A stretch of DNA of 64,000 nucleotides from 2-12-FULL-35-15 sp036386835 (GCA_036386835.1 DASVUX010000011.1:124001-188000); one strand, 5' to 3'. Counted from the first letter of the stretch, positions 1-8,471 are shown. The notes: generated by a model from the letters alone, not told the origin. Made by a program: numbers and translations.

Positions 1-23
1 GGATATTTTAAATCTAAATAATG

Positions 24-54
24 TCTGTTATTTTATACCTATTTAGTATATTTG
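24..54 (+). promoter_or_regulatory. Candidate promoter of the HipB-like gene
   Basis: A -7 box TATATTTG (47-54) matches the Bacteroidota consensus TAnnTTTG. TCTG at 24-27, 19 bp upstream, is one base from the -33 box TTTG. The start codon at 73 lies about 13-15 nt after the expected transcription start. Inferred from consensus only. Confidence 0.5.
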
Positions 55-72
55 TTTGCTATATAAAACATT

Positions 73-423
73 ATGAAGACAAGAAAACCGGTCCTAATGG
101 CTTCTTCAACCAGGATCCTACAGGAAATGGGCGGGAATATCAAGCTCTCCCGGCTTCGAAGAAAATTGAGCGCACAACAGGTTTCCGAGCGGGCGAATAT
201 CAGTCGCGCTACATTATGGCATATTGAGAACGGCTCACCGAGTGTGGCGATGGGAATTTATTGCCAGGTGTTATTTATTCTCGGGCTCGATAAGGATCTT
301 GTTAAAATTGCTGCGGATGATGTTCAGGGCAGAAAAATGATGGAAGGAGAATTATTAAAGAAAAGGGCTCCCAAGAGAATCAGCGTTCATCTTCCTACAA
401 AACATAGCAAGGATGTAAAATAA
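73..423 (+). CDS. HipB-like XRE-family transcriptional regulator
   Basis: A small DNA-binding protein of 116 residues. A Cro/C1-type helix-turn-helix occupies about residues 22-76, with the recognition-helix region around SRATLWHIENG. The basic tail (KKRAPKR) resembles the HipB-type antitoxins that Bacteroidota place upstream of hipA kinases. HipB proteins repress their own operon and neutralise HipA. No HipA homolog follows; the next gene, 19 bp downstream on the same strand, is a 2H phosphoesterase. The protein is therefore either an orphan antitoxin or a regulator of its new partner. The family call is secure, the specific role is inference. Confidence 0.8.
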   Translation: MKTRKPVLMASSTRILQEMGGNIKLSRLRRKLSAQQVSERANISRATLWHIENGSPSVAMGIYCQVLFILGLDKDLVKIAADDVQGRKMMEGELLKKRAPKRISVHLPTKHSKDVK

Positions 424-442
424 GTTGCTATAAATTTGAAAT

Positions 443-1099
443 ATGAAAAACATCGGAACGCAACTTTCCCTTTTTGGGTTTGAATCTACTTTGAACATCC
501 TGCGACAGAACCAGCCTGATCCCCAGTTGGGATTTGAGTACCTGGTCCTGATCTCTCCCTCTCTTAAAATCAAAGAACAGGTCCGTGAGCTTAAAGATCA
601 ACTTGACCGAAAAATCGGAATTTCAAAAGAGAATATACATTCTGTTCCGCATATTTCACTGCTTATGCTTCGCCAGGCAGAAAGCTGTGATACAAATATT
701 ATCAATTGCGTCACGCGGGCACTCTTTGAACAATCTGACTTCAACATCCGGATTGCAGGGGCACGGACCTTCGACCATACTTACACCCGGGACCTGGTAT
801 TAAAAGTTGAGAGTAAAGAAACGGAGAACGTTTTTTACTCTTTATGCTCTGCATTCAGGATAAAACGACCGGGTACTTTTGAGCCCCATATTACAATTGC
901 AAGAGGCATTACAAAGAACAAATTTGAAAAATTGGGAGCATCGTTTCATGACTTTGACCTTTATGCCGATTTTATATGCAGCAAGATCATCGTTCTTAAA
1001 AGGACGGTTGAGATAAGCGGGAAATCAACCAAGTATTCCAAATACACAAAGATCCATGAGGCTCATTTAAATAAGGGGCTGCGGATGAAGAGCGCGTAG
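443..1099 (+). CDS. 2'-5' RNA ligase-like 2H phosphoesterase
   Basis: A 218-residue protein with the two HxS/T signatures of the 2H superfamily: H70-I-S72 (VPHISLL) and H149-I-T151 (EPHITIARG), about 79 residues apart as expected for the bilobal fold. Family members hydrolyse or form 2',3'-cyclic or 2'-5' phosphodiester bonds in RNA or nucleotides; the substrate here cannot be read from sequence. The N-terminus carries QLSLF at residues 7-11, a match to the bacterial sliding-clamp-binding consensus QL(S/D)LF, which is not part of the 2H fold. The gene follows the HipB-like regulator by 19 bp and is probably co-transcribed with it. Confidence 0.8.
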   Translation: MKNIGTQLSLFGFESTLNILRQNQPDPQLGFEYLVLISPSLKIKEQVRELKDQLDRKIGISKENIHSVPHISLLMLRQAESCDTNIINCVTRALFEQSDFNIRIAGARTFDHTYTRDLVLKVESKETENVFYSLCSAFRIKRPGTFEPHITIARGITKNKFEKLGASFHDFDLYADFICSKIIVLKRTVEISGKSTKYSKYTKIHEAHLNKGLRMKSA

Positions 1100-1111
1100 T
1101 TGCTCAGATCT

Positions 1112-1146
1112 AAAAACAAAAACCCCATCTTCTTGCGAAGATGAGG
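1112..1146 (-). terminator. Rho-independent terminator, possibly bidirectional
   Basis: A 10-bp stem with one mismatch (arms 1123-1132 and 1137-1146) and a 4-nt loop is followed on the minus strand by a T-rich run (1112-1122). It lies about 250 bp past the BamA-like gene on the minus strand and just after the 2H gene on the plus strand, so it may serve both. Confidence 0.6.
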
Positions 1147-1394
1147 TTATGTTTAACTTTCAGGGTGGAAGCCCCTTGAGTGTACCCCAAAGATAACACT
1201 TTCGAATCAATATTAGGATAGAAGTGCAAAGCAATCTTACAAAAAGATAGTTTGGAGAGTTATTTCCTCTGCCTACACCTGACGGTCTTCCAGTTGTGCT
1301 TGGTGCATTTACTAATCAATATCGTTCATTTGTACCCTATGGGTTGAGCTTTTCCAACTTTTTAGATTATTTTGAGATAAGTTGATGAATTCAT

Positions 1395-2534
1395 TCAAAA
1401 GGATTCCGCCACAACAAAGTAAAAGTAACCGCCTTCTTTTCCGTATCCATAATCAAATCGAATGTTGAGACGTTCACTTGGATTTGCTATAAATCGTAAA
1501 CCTGCGCCAATAGAATATTTAAGAGTTTCTGTTGAAAGATCTTTATGACTTGAAAAAACATCCCCTGCTCCGGCAAACGTTACCATTCCAAATCGCCAAA
1601 ACAGCGGAAAGCGATATTCTAACTGCCCTCCAATGAAATTTTTGTCCCTGAATCGGTTCTTTGGATATCCTCTTAAAAGATCATCATTCCCTACGGCAGA
1701 CATATCCAAAAAAGGAACTTGCCCAAACCCGAAACGAGCTTTAGTTTGTAGGGCAATAACATGTTTTGTTTTTACCTGCCAGAATTTTTGATAGAGTGCG
1801 TTCACAAAAGAGAAATTAAAGGTGCTTCCTATCGATCTGGAATAAAAGTATGAAGATAGTTCAAACAAACTTCCTTTGTAAGTGTTGATCACGTTATCAC
1901 GGCTATCGAATATACCGACAGCGCCTATGGCTGATTGTATCCCTCCCTTATAGCCTGGTACTGAACCTCTCTCAAGAATTCCGCCTGGGGTATAAGCAAA
2001 TCCATACTCCCTTTCAAAATGGTAGTCAAGACCAACAAATACGGAGGGAAATATTTTTTTAAGGAAAAGAGATTTAAAACTTAAAAGATTATATTCATAT
2101 TTTTCTTCATCGCTTTTCAAGGAAGAATTTCCTATACCATAAAAGCGATCCGGAAAATTCCTGTAGCGCATTTCGCCTTTTAGTAAGTAATTTTCGTTTC
2201 GTGTAAACACATTCCACTGCCCCCACAAATCCAGTTGTTTATTTTGTGTGTAATCGCCAAGGAATTGTATGTTGGATACCCTGGTTTCATGTTCAGTACT
2301 ATCTCTGGCACCTAATTTAAAATAATAAACACCTGCCGGGCCTCCTGCCCATCTTGTATCGGGGGTATAATAAATTAGCGGCAGTATAAAAACTCCCTTT
2401 TTTTCTTCATCAAGGGTATCATTAAGACTTTTAAAACCAAACAGGCTCTTCTTATGCTTGGGTTTGCTCTCCTGAGAATATAGACCCAAAGCATAAAAAG
2501 CTAGTATAAATAAAAGAATATATTTCTGAACCAT
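1395..2534 (-). CDS. BamA/TamA-family outer-membrane beta-barrel protein
   Basis: A 379-residue protein with an N-terminal signal peptide (about residues 1-20, ending near LYSQ). The rest is rich in alternating aromatic strands as in a 16-stranded Omp85 (bacterial surface antigen D15) barrel. The LRGY sequence followed by R/N residues, about 90 residues from the C-terminus, matches the conserved (V/L)RG(F/Y) motif of barrel loop 6, and the protein ends in Phe, the usual outer-membrane signal. There is no room for POTRA domains, so it is a barrel-only member like many Bacteroidota paralogs, and not the essential BamA. Cargo and function are unknown. It is monocistronic. Confidence 0.8.
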   Translation of the reverse strand: MVQKYILLFILAFYALGLYSQESKPKHKKSLFGFKSLNDTLDEEKKGVFILPLIYYTPDTRWAGGPAGVYYFKLGARDSTEHETRVSNIQFLGDYTQNKQLDLWGQWNVFTRNENYLLKGEMRYRNFPDRFYGIGNSSLKSDEEKYEYNLLSFKSLFLKKIFPSVFVGLDYHFEREYGFAYTPGGILERGSVPGYKGGIQSAIGAVGIFDSRDNVINTYKGSLFELSSYFYSRSIGSTFNFSFVNALYQKFWQVKTKHVIALQTKARFGFGQVPFLDMSAVGNDDLLRGYPKNRFRDKNFIGGQLEYRFPLFWRFGMVTFAGAGDVFSSHKDLSTETLKYSIGAGLRFIANPSERLNIRFDYGYGKEGGYFYFVVAESF

Positions 2535-3086
2535 TTAGAATCTATCAAGCTTTAGAGCCTTTGCTTATTATTCTATCTTATCCCGTTAAGTAATTCTTAT
2601 GCCAGAAGTAGAAGTACTATCTATTAAAATTATTTCCTGTAATGTAGCTTAAAAGAGCATGATTAGCAGTGTTTTCACACTAGCGCTAAATACTTTAACC
2701 GGAAATCATTTAAGAAACATTTGTCAACCTCTAATTCTGAACGCTAACCTTGCAGGAAATTGAACAACTTAACTACTTGAAAATAAACTTACTTTAAATT
2801 TAAACAGAAATAATTGAAACAAAAATGTCCTGATAATTAGGTAATTATCAGGGCAATCTCGTTTTGTCCTCAGCTGAAAAAGTCGAACTTTTGAGATGAT
2901 ACAGAGGCTTAGAATTTTGAGGGATAACTACATGCCAACCATTAACTTCTCAAAATTGTTCCTGTTTTAATCCGCATAGATTGATGTCCATTAGAATTTA
3001 GGCCAGAATTGAAATCAGGAAAAACTAACTGCTAAAATATCAAATGATTTTTTATTCAAAACCCTTGATTTTGTTGAGATAATCAA
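2535..3086. other. Intergenic region without a recognisable gene
   Basis: About 550 bp of AT-rich sequence between the barrel gene and the tRNA. Apart from the perfect palindrome at 2829-2852, no coding frame, RNA gene or convincing promoter was seen. Confidence 0.5.
2829..2852. repeat. Perfect 11-bp inverted repeat (hairpin)
   Basis: Arms CCTGATAATTA (2829-2839) and its exact complement (2842-2852) are separated by GG. On the minus strand the hairpin is followed by a weak T-run, so it could terminate minus-strand transcription running beyond the tRNA. It could equally be a protein-binding palindrome. Confidence 0.6.
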
Positions 3087-3087
3087 A

Positions 3088-3118
3088 CAAAAAACCGGAT
3101 CATGTTTAAATGATCCGG
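3088..3118 (-). terminator. Terminator of the tRNA-Leu transcript
   Basis: A perfect 9-bp stem CCGGATCAT (arms 3095-3103 and 3110-3118) with a 6-nt loop is followed on the minus strand by a T-run (3088-3094). It begins 6 bp after the tRNA 3' end. Confidence 0.9.
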
Positions 3119-3123
3119 CTTAG

Positions 3124-3203
3124 TACCCGGTGCCGGAGTCGAACCGGCACAGTTTCCTACTGGTGTTTGAGACCAGCGCGTCTACCAATTCCGCCAACCG
3201 GGC
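3124..3203 (-). tRNA. tRNA-Leu (anticodon CAA)
   Basis: The minus strand folds as a cloverleaf. The acceptor stem is GCCCGGT against ACCGGGT (a G-U pair at position 1:72) with discriminator A. The anticodon stem is CTGGT/ACCAG with loop CTCAAAC, giving anticodon CAA (reads UUG). The T-arm is GCCGG-TTCGACT-CCGGC. The variable arm is short for a leucine tRNA. CCA is not encoded. Own promoter and terminator flank it. Confidence 0.95.
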
Positions 3204-3223
3204 ATTTTACTGAATCGGGGACG

Positions 3224-3254
3224 CAAAACTACCGAATTGTTTTGGAATGGCAAA
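3224..3254 (-). promoter_or_regulatory. Promoter of tRNA-Leu
   Basis: On the minus strand TTTG (complement of 3251-3254), exactly 19 bp, then TAGTTTTG (complement of 3224-3231). This is a full match to the Bacteroidota housekeeping consensus. The tRNA 5' end lies 20 bp past the -7 box. Confidence 0.85.
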
Positions 3255-3456
3255 AAAACAACCTGAAATAGTAGAACAGCGCATGGATTCAAATTAATTA
3301 TTTGTTTATTTCCATTCGTTTATTACTTTAGCCACGAGCTACTCCCTCGACTATTATAAATTCAGTTTTTTTATAAGTTCCTGCCGTTTGCTGTACAAGC
3401 GGGAATGAATGATATTATTATAACCCAGAGTACGTTTATTCACTAAAAAATAATTT

Positions 3457-4956
3457 ATGATCAGAATTGCAATTATCGGGGCCGGTGTATCCGGCCTGAC
3501 CAACGCCTGGTTCCTTAGAAAAAAATTCAACTCCAGCCAGGCTTCCATTACTATTTATGATAACGCAGGTTCCGTAGGCGGGAATGCCGAAACCATGGAC
3601 ATCATCTTAAAAGATGGTTCCAGGCGCTGGGCCGATATGGGAGTGAATGACTTTAATAAAGTTACATATACGGAGATGGTTAAATTGTGGACGGAACTTG
3701 GAATCATGGACACGTATTGCAAGCCACTCATTAATGAAGAATCTTTCTGGAAAGGAGGAACAAGTGATTATAAATACTGGGTGGATAATGAGGGGCTTGT
3801 AACTAAACCCCCGGGTACTCCTGCCGATACAGTAACCATCCAGACTGAATTGGGCAACTTTAAAACCGCGCTTCGTGAATGGTTCAAAGATCCTTTAAAG
3901 GATCCTGAAATTCTGGTGGGTCAATGGGTAAAAGGCCGCTTCGAGCCTGAATTCATTGATAATAACCTGTATCCCCGGATCAATGGAATGTATTACGCGC
4001 AGGAATATAGCCAGCCGGGAGTGCCGCCCCCTTCCCTTATGCCGCTATGGATGGTCGCTCATTATTACATTCTCCAGGAAGGCTTCGGGCTTGCCAATGG
4101 TCAGATGGACGAAGCACGGCAATACTTTGTAAACGGTAGCACACGCTGGCTTGAATTCCTTCAGCAAAAACTTGTTGCCCTGGATGTTAAAGTGGATAAA
4201 GAGACCTTAAGCTGCAGTCGTTTATCCGTACAGCGTGACCAGCGTACGAAGGAGCTTGCGATCATAAATAATACCTCCTTTCTTCAGTATGCGGATATCG
4301 TCATTTTTGCAACCCATGCGAATGTTACGCAGGAGCTCATAAAATTTGAAGCAACAAGTTCTGGGGATCAGAAGATGATAGATGCGCTTCCGAACTTTAA
4401 ATACGGCACCTATGAAGCATGGGCATTCTCCCATCAGGATCCGGCTTACCTTCCGGGCCAGGGCTGCGACAAAACCTATAATATCCATATTTATGATTAT
4501 AAGACATCGGGGGCGGGGGACAGATGGCCATATACGATTACCTACATTGAGAACTATCACCAGTCGATGAACCCTCCGGGCCCTTTATTTTACACCACTC
4601 TAAACCCTTACACAGAACGGGAACCCGCAAACATAACGAGGCAGCAAAAAGACGGCAGCCGCGCAGTAACTACCTTTCACCATGTTAAGCTGGATCTGAA
4701 CGCTATGAAAGCGCAGAAAACAATTAATGATGTGCAATTAGCAACCCTGGGTGGGAAATACCGATCCTTCTACTTCGCAGGAAGTTTTACGGTTGGGGCA
4801 GGCTTACACGAAGAATGCATCAGGCAAGCTATCGCCATTGCGAATAAAATTGAGAAACCGGGAGAAGCATTCACTGATCATCTTTACAATTTTGAAAAAG
4901 GTGCTGAGAGATTTGCACCGAACTATATAATGGAGGCCATTACTCATCCGAATTAA
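3457..4956 (+). CDS. FAD-dependent amine-oxidase-like oxidoreductase, copy 1
   Basis: A 499-residue flavoprotein. The N-terminal Rossmann signature GAGVSGL (about residues 8-14), an acidic ribose-binding residue after IYD, and the GG motif at VGGNAE define the FAD site. The C-terminal YFAGSFTVGAGLHEECIRQA is the second FAD-contacting block of the monoamine-oxidase/desaturase superfamily. The DMGVNDFN block after the Rossmann fold resembles the D-G-F-I-V-F-N segment of COG2907 flavoproteins. No signal peptide, so cytoplasmic. The next gene is a full-length paralog 54 bp downstream. Substrate unknown. Confidence 0.8.
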   Translation: MIRIAIIGAGVSGLTNAWFLRKKFNSSQASITIYDNAGSVGGNAETMDIILKDGSRRWADMGVNDFNKVTYTEMVKLWTELGIMDTYCKPLINEESFWKGGTSDYKYWVDNEGLVTKPPGTPADTVTIQTELGNFKTALREWFKDPLKDPEILVGQWVKGRFEPEFIDNNLYPRINGMYYAQEYSQPGVPPPSLMPLWMVAHYYILQEGFGLANGQMDEARQYFVNGSTRWLEFLQQKLVALDVKVDKETLSCSRLSVQRDQRTKELAIINNTSFLQYADIVIFATHANVTQELIKFEATSSGDQKMIDALPNFKYGTYEAWAFSHQDPAYLPGQGCDKTYNIHIYDYKTSGAGDRWPYTITYIENYHQSMNPPGPLFYTTLNPYTEREPANITRQQKDGSRAVTTFHHVKLDLNAMKAQKTINDVQLATLGGKYRSFYFAGSFTVGAGLHEECIRQAIAIANKIEKPGEAFTDHLYNFEKGAERFAPNYIMEAITHPN

Positions 4957-5010
4957 TGGCTTTTCAGAAAAAACATTCAAACCAAAATATAAACCCTTAA
5001 CTAAAAACTT

Positions 5011-6558
5011 ATGAGAATAGCCATTATCGGTGCCGGTGTTTCCGGGTTAACGACCGCGTATTATCTAAAAAAGAACCCTGCAACAATGGACGCGGAGATC
5101 GTGATCTATGAGAAATCCGATAATGTCGGAGGCAATGCCGACACCATAAATGTGCTTGTTCCAACATCCGATGGACCACCGCTGGAAAGATGGGTGGACA
5201 TGGGTGTGAATGACTTTAACCTTGCCACCTACACCCCTCTTATCGAGCTGTGGCAGGATCTTGGCATCATGAATAATCAGCAACCCTGCCCGGTTGCAAG
5301 CGATTACTGCAGTCCCCTGATCGATACGGAATCATTCATGCTGCCGGGACCTGATAACAGCTACCAGTACCGTTATTGGGTAGGAGCCGGGGATGCTATT
5401 ACGGTTCCACCGACCAGCATTGCAAATGCAGATCTCCTTTACAATGGCATTAAGACTTTTCAAGCAGACCTTGCTGCATGGTACAATGAGTATCAAACAG
5501 AAGGTGCGAATGAGATCACTATAGGCGACTGGCTGCTTACGAAGAACTATTCCGATGAGTTCATCACAAAGAACCTTTTCCCGCGGATCAACGGAATGTA
5601 TTTTACAAGGGAATACTCTGAGGGCCATGTTCCGCCTCCACATTCAATGCCATTATGGATGGTAGCCCATTATTATATTTTACAGGAAGCATACGGACAA
5701 CCGGCTTCACCCTGTACACGACAATATTTCGTGGGCGGCAGCCGAAAATGGCTTCTACTCCTGGCGGAAAAACTTGTTGAAATGAACGTAACTATCAACC
5801 TTAACTCCAATATTAACAGTGTATCAAAGATTACGATGTCAGAAAAGATATCTAAGATGATTGTTACGGCTGATGGCGCGGAGGAATTTTTCGACAAAGT
5901 AGTTTTTGCCACCCATGCTGATGACACATACAATATGATCGATGAAACATTCAAGTCGGATGAAATGGTGCAGGCTTTGAACAGCTTCACTTTCTCGCCA
6001 ACTACGGTGTATGTTCACCAGGATGCATCATTCTTAGGCCCTCGGGATTGTGACCAGACTTACAATATTCATATTTACGATTATTCCGATGCTACGCCTA
6101 CTACACGTTACCCATATACTATTTCCTATATTGTGAATAAGCATCAGAATGATCCGGCCAATCCCGATCCGAGGATCCAGAACTGTCCGTATTTTTATAT
6201 CACCATCAGTCCGTTTTGGGCTCCGCAGCCTGCAAACATCCTGCTCCTGGCCGATCAGCCGCAAACACAGGCAATCACTCAATTATGGCATGCTAACATG
6301 GACAATAACTCTGTTAATGCCCAGGTTCTTATCGACCAGATCCAGCTCGAAGTAAAAAAGGAAAGATCATATTATTTTGCAGGCAGCTTTGCACGCGGTG
6401 CGGGATTGCATATGGAGTGCATCATTCACGCGCAGGAACTTGCAAATAAGATCGCTGATCCTAATTACACCCCGGTTCAGACATACAAATTCGGCAGCAA
6501 GGACAGGCATTTCGCTCCGAAATATATTATGGATGCGATCTCAAACCTGAAAAAATAA
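5011..6558 (+). CDS. FAD-dependent amine-oxidase-like oxidoreductase, copy 2
   Basis: A 515-residue paralog of the preceding gene, colinear over its whole length: GAGVSGL at residues 7-13, DMGVNDFN, NLFPRINGMYF, PLWMVAHYYILQE, DQTYNIHIYDY and the C-terminal YFAGSFARGAGLHMECI all have counterparts. The copies have diverged well beyond recent duplication, with different internal insertions, so they probably act on different substrates or as a heteromer. Same strand, 54-bp gap, no terminator between them: most likely one operon. No catalytic assignment is possible from sequence. Confidence 0.8.
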   Translation: MRIAIIGAGVSGLTTAYYLKKNPATMDAEIVIYEKSDNVGGNADTINVLVPTSDGPPLERWVDMGVNDFNLATYTPLIELWQDLGIMNNQQPCPVASDYCSPLIDTESFMLPGPDNSYQYRYWVGAGDAITVPPTSIANADLLYNGIKTFQADLAAWYNEYQTEGANEITIGDWLLTKNYSDEFITKNLFPRINGMYFTREYSEGHVPPPHSMPLWMVAHYYILQEAYGQPASPCTRQYFVGGSRKWLLLLAEKLVEMNVTINLNSNINSVSKITMSEKISKMIVTADGAEEFFDKVVFATHADDTYNMIDETFKSDEMVQALNSFTFSPTTVYVHQDASFLGPRDCDQTYNIHIYDYSDATPTTRYPYTISYIVNKHQNDPANPDPRIQNCPYFYITISPFWAPQPANILLLADQPQTQAITQLWHANMDNNSVNAQVLIDQIQLEVKKERSYYFAGSFARGAGLHMECIIHAQELANKIADPNYTPVQTYKFGSKDRHFAPKYIMDAISNLKK

Positions 6559-6633
6559 TCATCACCTAAAAACTTTGTCACGGAGTATTAATTCTGTAAA
6601 TTGCACTTGAAACTAAAAAAACATACAAAAAAT

Positions 6634-7200
6634 ATGGAAACAACCAAACTCCCGAATGGCGTAGACATGGAATCTGTTGGCGGCTTTGTAGAAGCAGTAA
6701 AATCAGATAATAACAATGCAAAAGTAAGCTTCGTTGCGGAATCGAACTGGAAAGGCGGAACCAAGGCAGAAGTAAATGTAAAAGAATTCTTTGCGAACGG
6801 CAATGTAGCTTCACGTCCTGAGCGCCAGTTTAAATTCAATGTTACTGAACCATCCCAGTTGGGCGGAGCGGATGATGCTCCTAATCCTGTAGAACTTTTA
6901 GCTGCCGCTTTATGCGGATGCCTGACTGCGGGAATTGCTACTAACTCAGCAATGTTCGGAACAGAGCTTGAAAAATTAAACATAAAAGTTAAGGTCGACT
7001 TCGACCTGATGGGTGTTTTAGGTCTTGACCGTTCTGTAACCAACGGGGCTCAGCACTTACATTATACCGTTACTTTAAAAGGTAAGGCTGCGAAAGAAGC
7101 GCTGCAAAAAACAAAAGAAACGCTTGACCGTAAATCTGCAATTCTTACCACTCTTAAGAATCCACTCAACGTTACTACCGAATTCATCGTAGAAGACTAA
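6634..7200 (+). CDS. OsmC-family protein
   Basis: A 188-residue protein starting at METTKLPNG; a further in-frame extension from a TTG at 6601 looks non-coding. The OsmC core is seen as a beta-rich N-terminal half and NPVELLAAALCGCLTAG, the central helix with the peroxidatic-Cys position. In classic OsmC/Ohr thiol peroxidases a second Cys lies in a C-x-(I/V)-S context near the C-terminus. Here that region reads TTLKNPLNV and has no Cys, as in a subgroup of OsmC-like proteins of unclear activity. It lies 75 bp after the oxidoreductase pair and is closed by a strong terminator. Confidence 0.85.
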   Translation: METTKLPNGVDMESVGGFVEAVKSDNNNAKVSFVAESNWKGGTKAEVNVKEFFANGNVASRPERQFKFNVTEPSQLGGADDAPNPVELLAAALCGCLTAGIATNSAMFGTELEKLNIKVKVDFDLMGVLGLDRSVTNGAQHLHYTVTLKGKAAKEALQKTKETLDRKSAILTTLKNPLNVTTEFIVED

Positions 7201-7221
7201 ATTTTCTTAAAAAACACGATC

Positions 7222-7258
7222 GCAAAACCTTTAACAACAATTAAGGGTTTTGCTTTTT
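7222..7258 (+). terminator. Terminator after the OsmC-like gene
   Basis: A 13-bp stem (arms 7222-7234 and 7241-7253, one G-T pair) with 6-nt loop CAACAA is followed by TTTTT. It ends only a few bases before the FIST start codon at 7263, so FIST transcription must begin within or very near this hairpin or depend on read-through. Confidence 0.85.
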
Positions 7259-7262
7259 ATAT

Positions 7263-8471
7263 ATGGAAACAACCGTAGGAGTTGGTTATAGCGAGCTGTT
7301 CGACAGCTATAATGCCGGGATAGAATGTGCATCTGAAGCTGTTAAAAGCCTTGACGGACGTGCTGTTTCCACTGCGGTGATATTTACAACCGTACGACAT
7401 GACCCGGAATTATTCCGGAAAGGGATCCGTGAGGTCATTGGTGAAAATTCAATGCTCATAGGCGGATACGGTGTCGGGGTCATCACGAATACTCATCTCG
7501 GGTATGATGGTTACCAGGCAGGGATCCTCTGCATTTGTTCCGAGTCTATTCTCATGGATGCAATTGTTGAACACAATGTATCCGTTGATGAATATGAGTG
7601 CGGTAAAAGAATAGCCGCCCAGCTCAAACAAAAGAAATTTAAAGGGGAGCCTTTCCTCTTTCTTTGCTATGATGCGGTTGACAGGAGTTCCGGAAGGCTT
7701 AAAATGAACATGGCCACTCCGCTCTGCAAAGCACTGAACGAAGAAATAGACTGCACGCAGTTTCCTATATTCGGTGCTGGTCTTACGGGGGATATGATGT
7801 TCCGCCCCACCAGGCAGTGGCTTAATCAGGATATATTTGAAAATACCGCTATCGGTCTTGTATTTTCAGGTACTGCGAAGATCGACAGTGTAATCATGCA
7901 TGGATGTGAACCGGCCAGCGACTATCACACCGTGACGAAAGCCAATGGAACACTCATACTTGAGATCGATAATATCCCCGCCCTTGACTTTATGCAGAAC
8001 CTCCTGGGGGAATCCTTGAGCTTTGAAGATTATGGCTTTTTTTTAACGATTTCCATGAACAAGGGGGAAAAATATTCAAAGTTTAATCCTGAATATTTTT
8101 CCAACCGGATGTGCGTCAATGTAAATAAAGAAAAGAAGGCGATAATCATGGTGGAGCCTGATATTGTTGAAGGTACCGAGATCATGTTTATGCGGAGAAG
8201 TGTGGACTTCGACTACATCAGCCGCTCTACCACAGAACTCATAAGTAAAATAAAAGAAGAAGGGAAAACCCCGCGGTTTGCCTTTTACATTGATTGTGCA
8301 GGCCGTGCTGCGCATTATTACGGCAGCGATATCGAGGATGCATCAATTTTACAAAAGACCCTGAAGGACATCCCGCTGTTTGGCTTTTATTCCGGTGTGG
8401 AGATCGCACGGCTGAACGGAAAGGCTGAACCTCTTGACTGGACAGGAGTATTACATATAATTTCTGAATAA
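7263..8471 (+). CDS. FIST-domain sensory protein
   Basis: A 402-residue protein with a FIST_N domain (about residues 20-220; landmarks GGYGVG, FPIFGAGLTGD) followed by FIST_C (about 225-390, ending GFYSGVEIARLNGKAEPLDWTGVLHII). FIST modules are cytoplasmic ligand-sensing domains thought to bind small molecules such as amino acids; the ligand is unknown. There is no output domain in the polypeptide. The next gene, a SpoIIE phosphatase, starts 1 bp after this stop codon, so the two are almost certainly translationally coupled and FIST is the likely input for that phosphatase. Confidence 0.85.
   Translation: METTVGVGYSELFDSYNAGIECASEAVKSLDGRAVSTAVIFTTVRHDPELFRKGIREVIGENSMLIGGYGVGVITNTHLGYDGYQAGILCICSESILMDAIVEHNVSVDEYECGKRIAAQLKQKKFKGEPFLFLCYDAVDRSSGRLKMNMATPLCKALNEEIDCTQFPIFGAGLTGDMMFRPTRQWLNQDIFENTAIGLVFSGTAKIDSVIMHGCEPASDYHTVTKANGTLILEIDNIPALDFMQNLLGESLSFEDYGFFLTISMNKGEKYSKFNPEYFSNRMCVNVNKEKKAIIMVEPDIVEGTEIMFMRRSVDFDYISRSTTELISKIKEEGKTPRFAFYIDCAGRAAHYYGSDIEDASILQKTLKDIPLFGFYSGVEIARLNGKAEPLDWTGVLHIISE

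Noticed and set aside
1251..1385. A 44-codon open stretch on the plus strand with protein-like composition (LFPLPTPDGLPVVLGAF) between the 2H gene and the barrel gene.
   Set aside because: No start codon, stop codons immediately upstream in frame, no recognisable family; it may be a gene relic but chance is equally likely.
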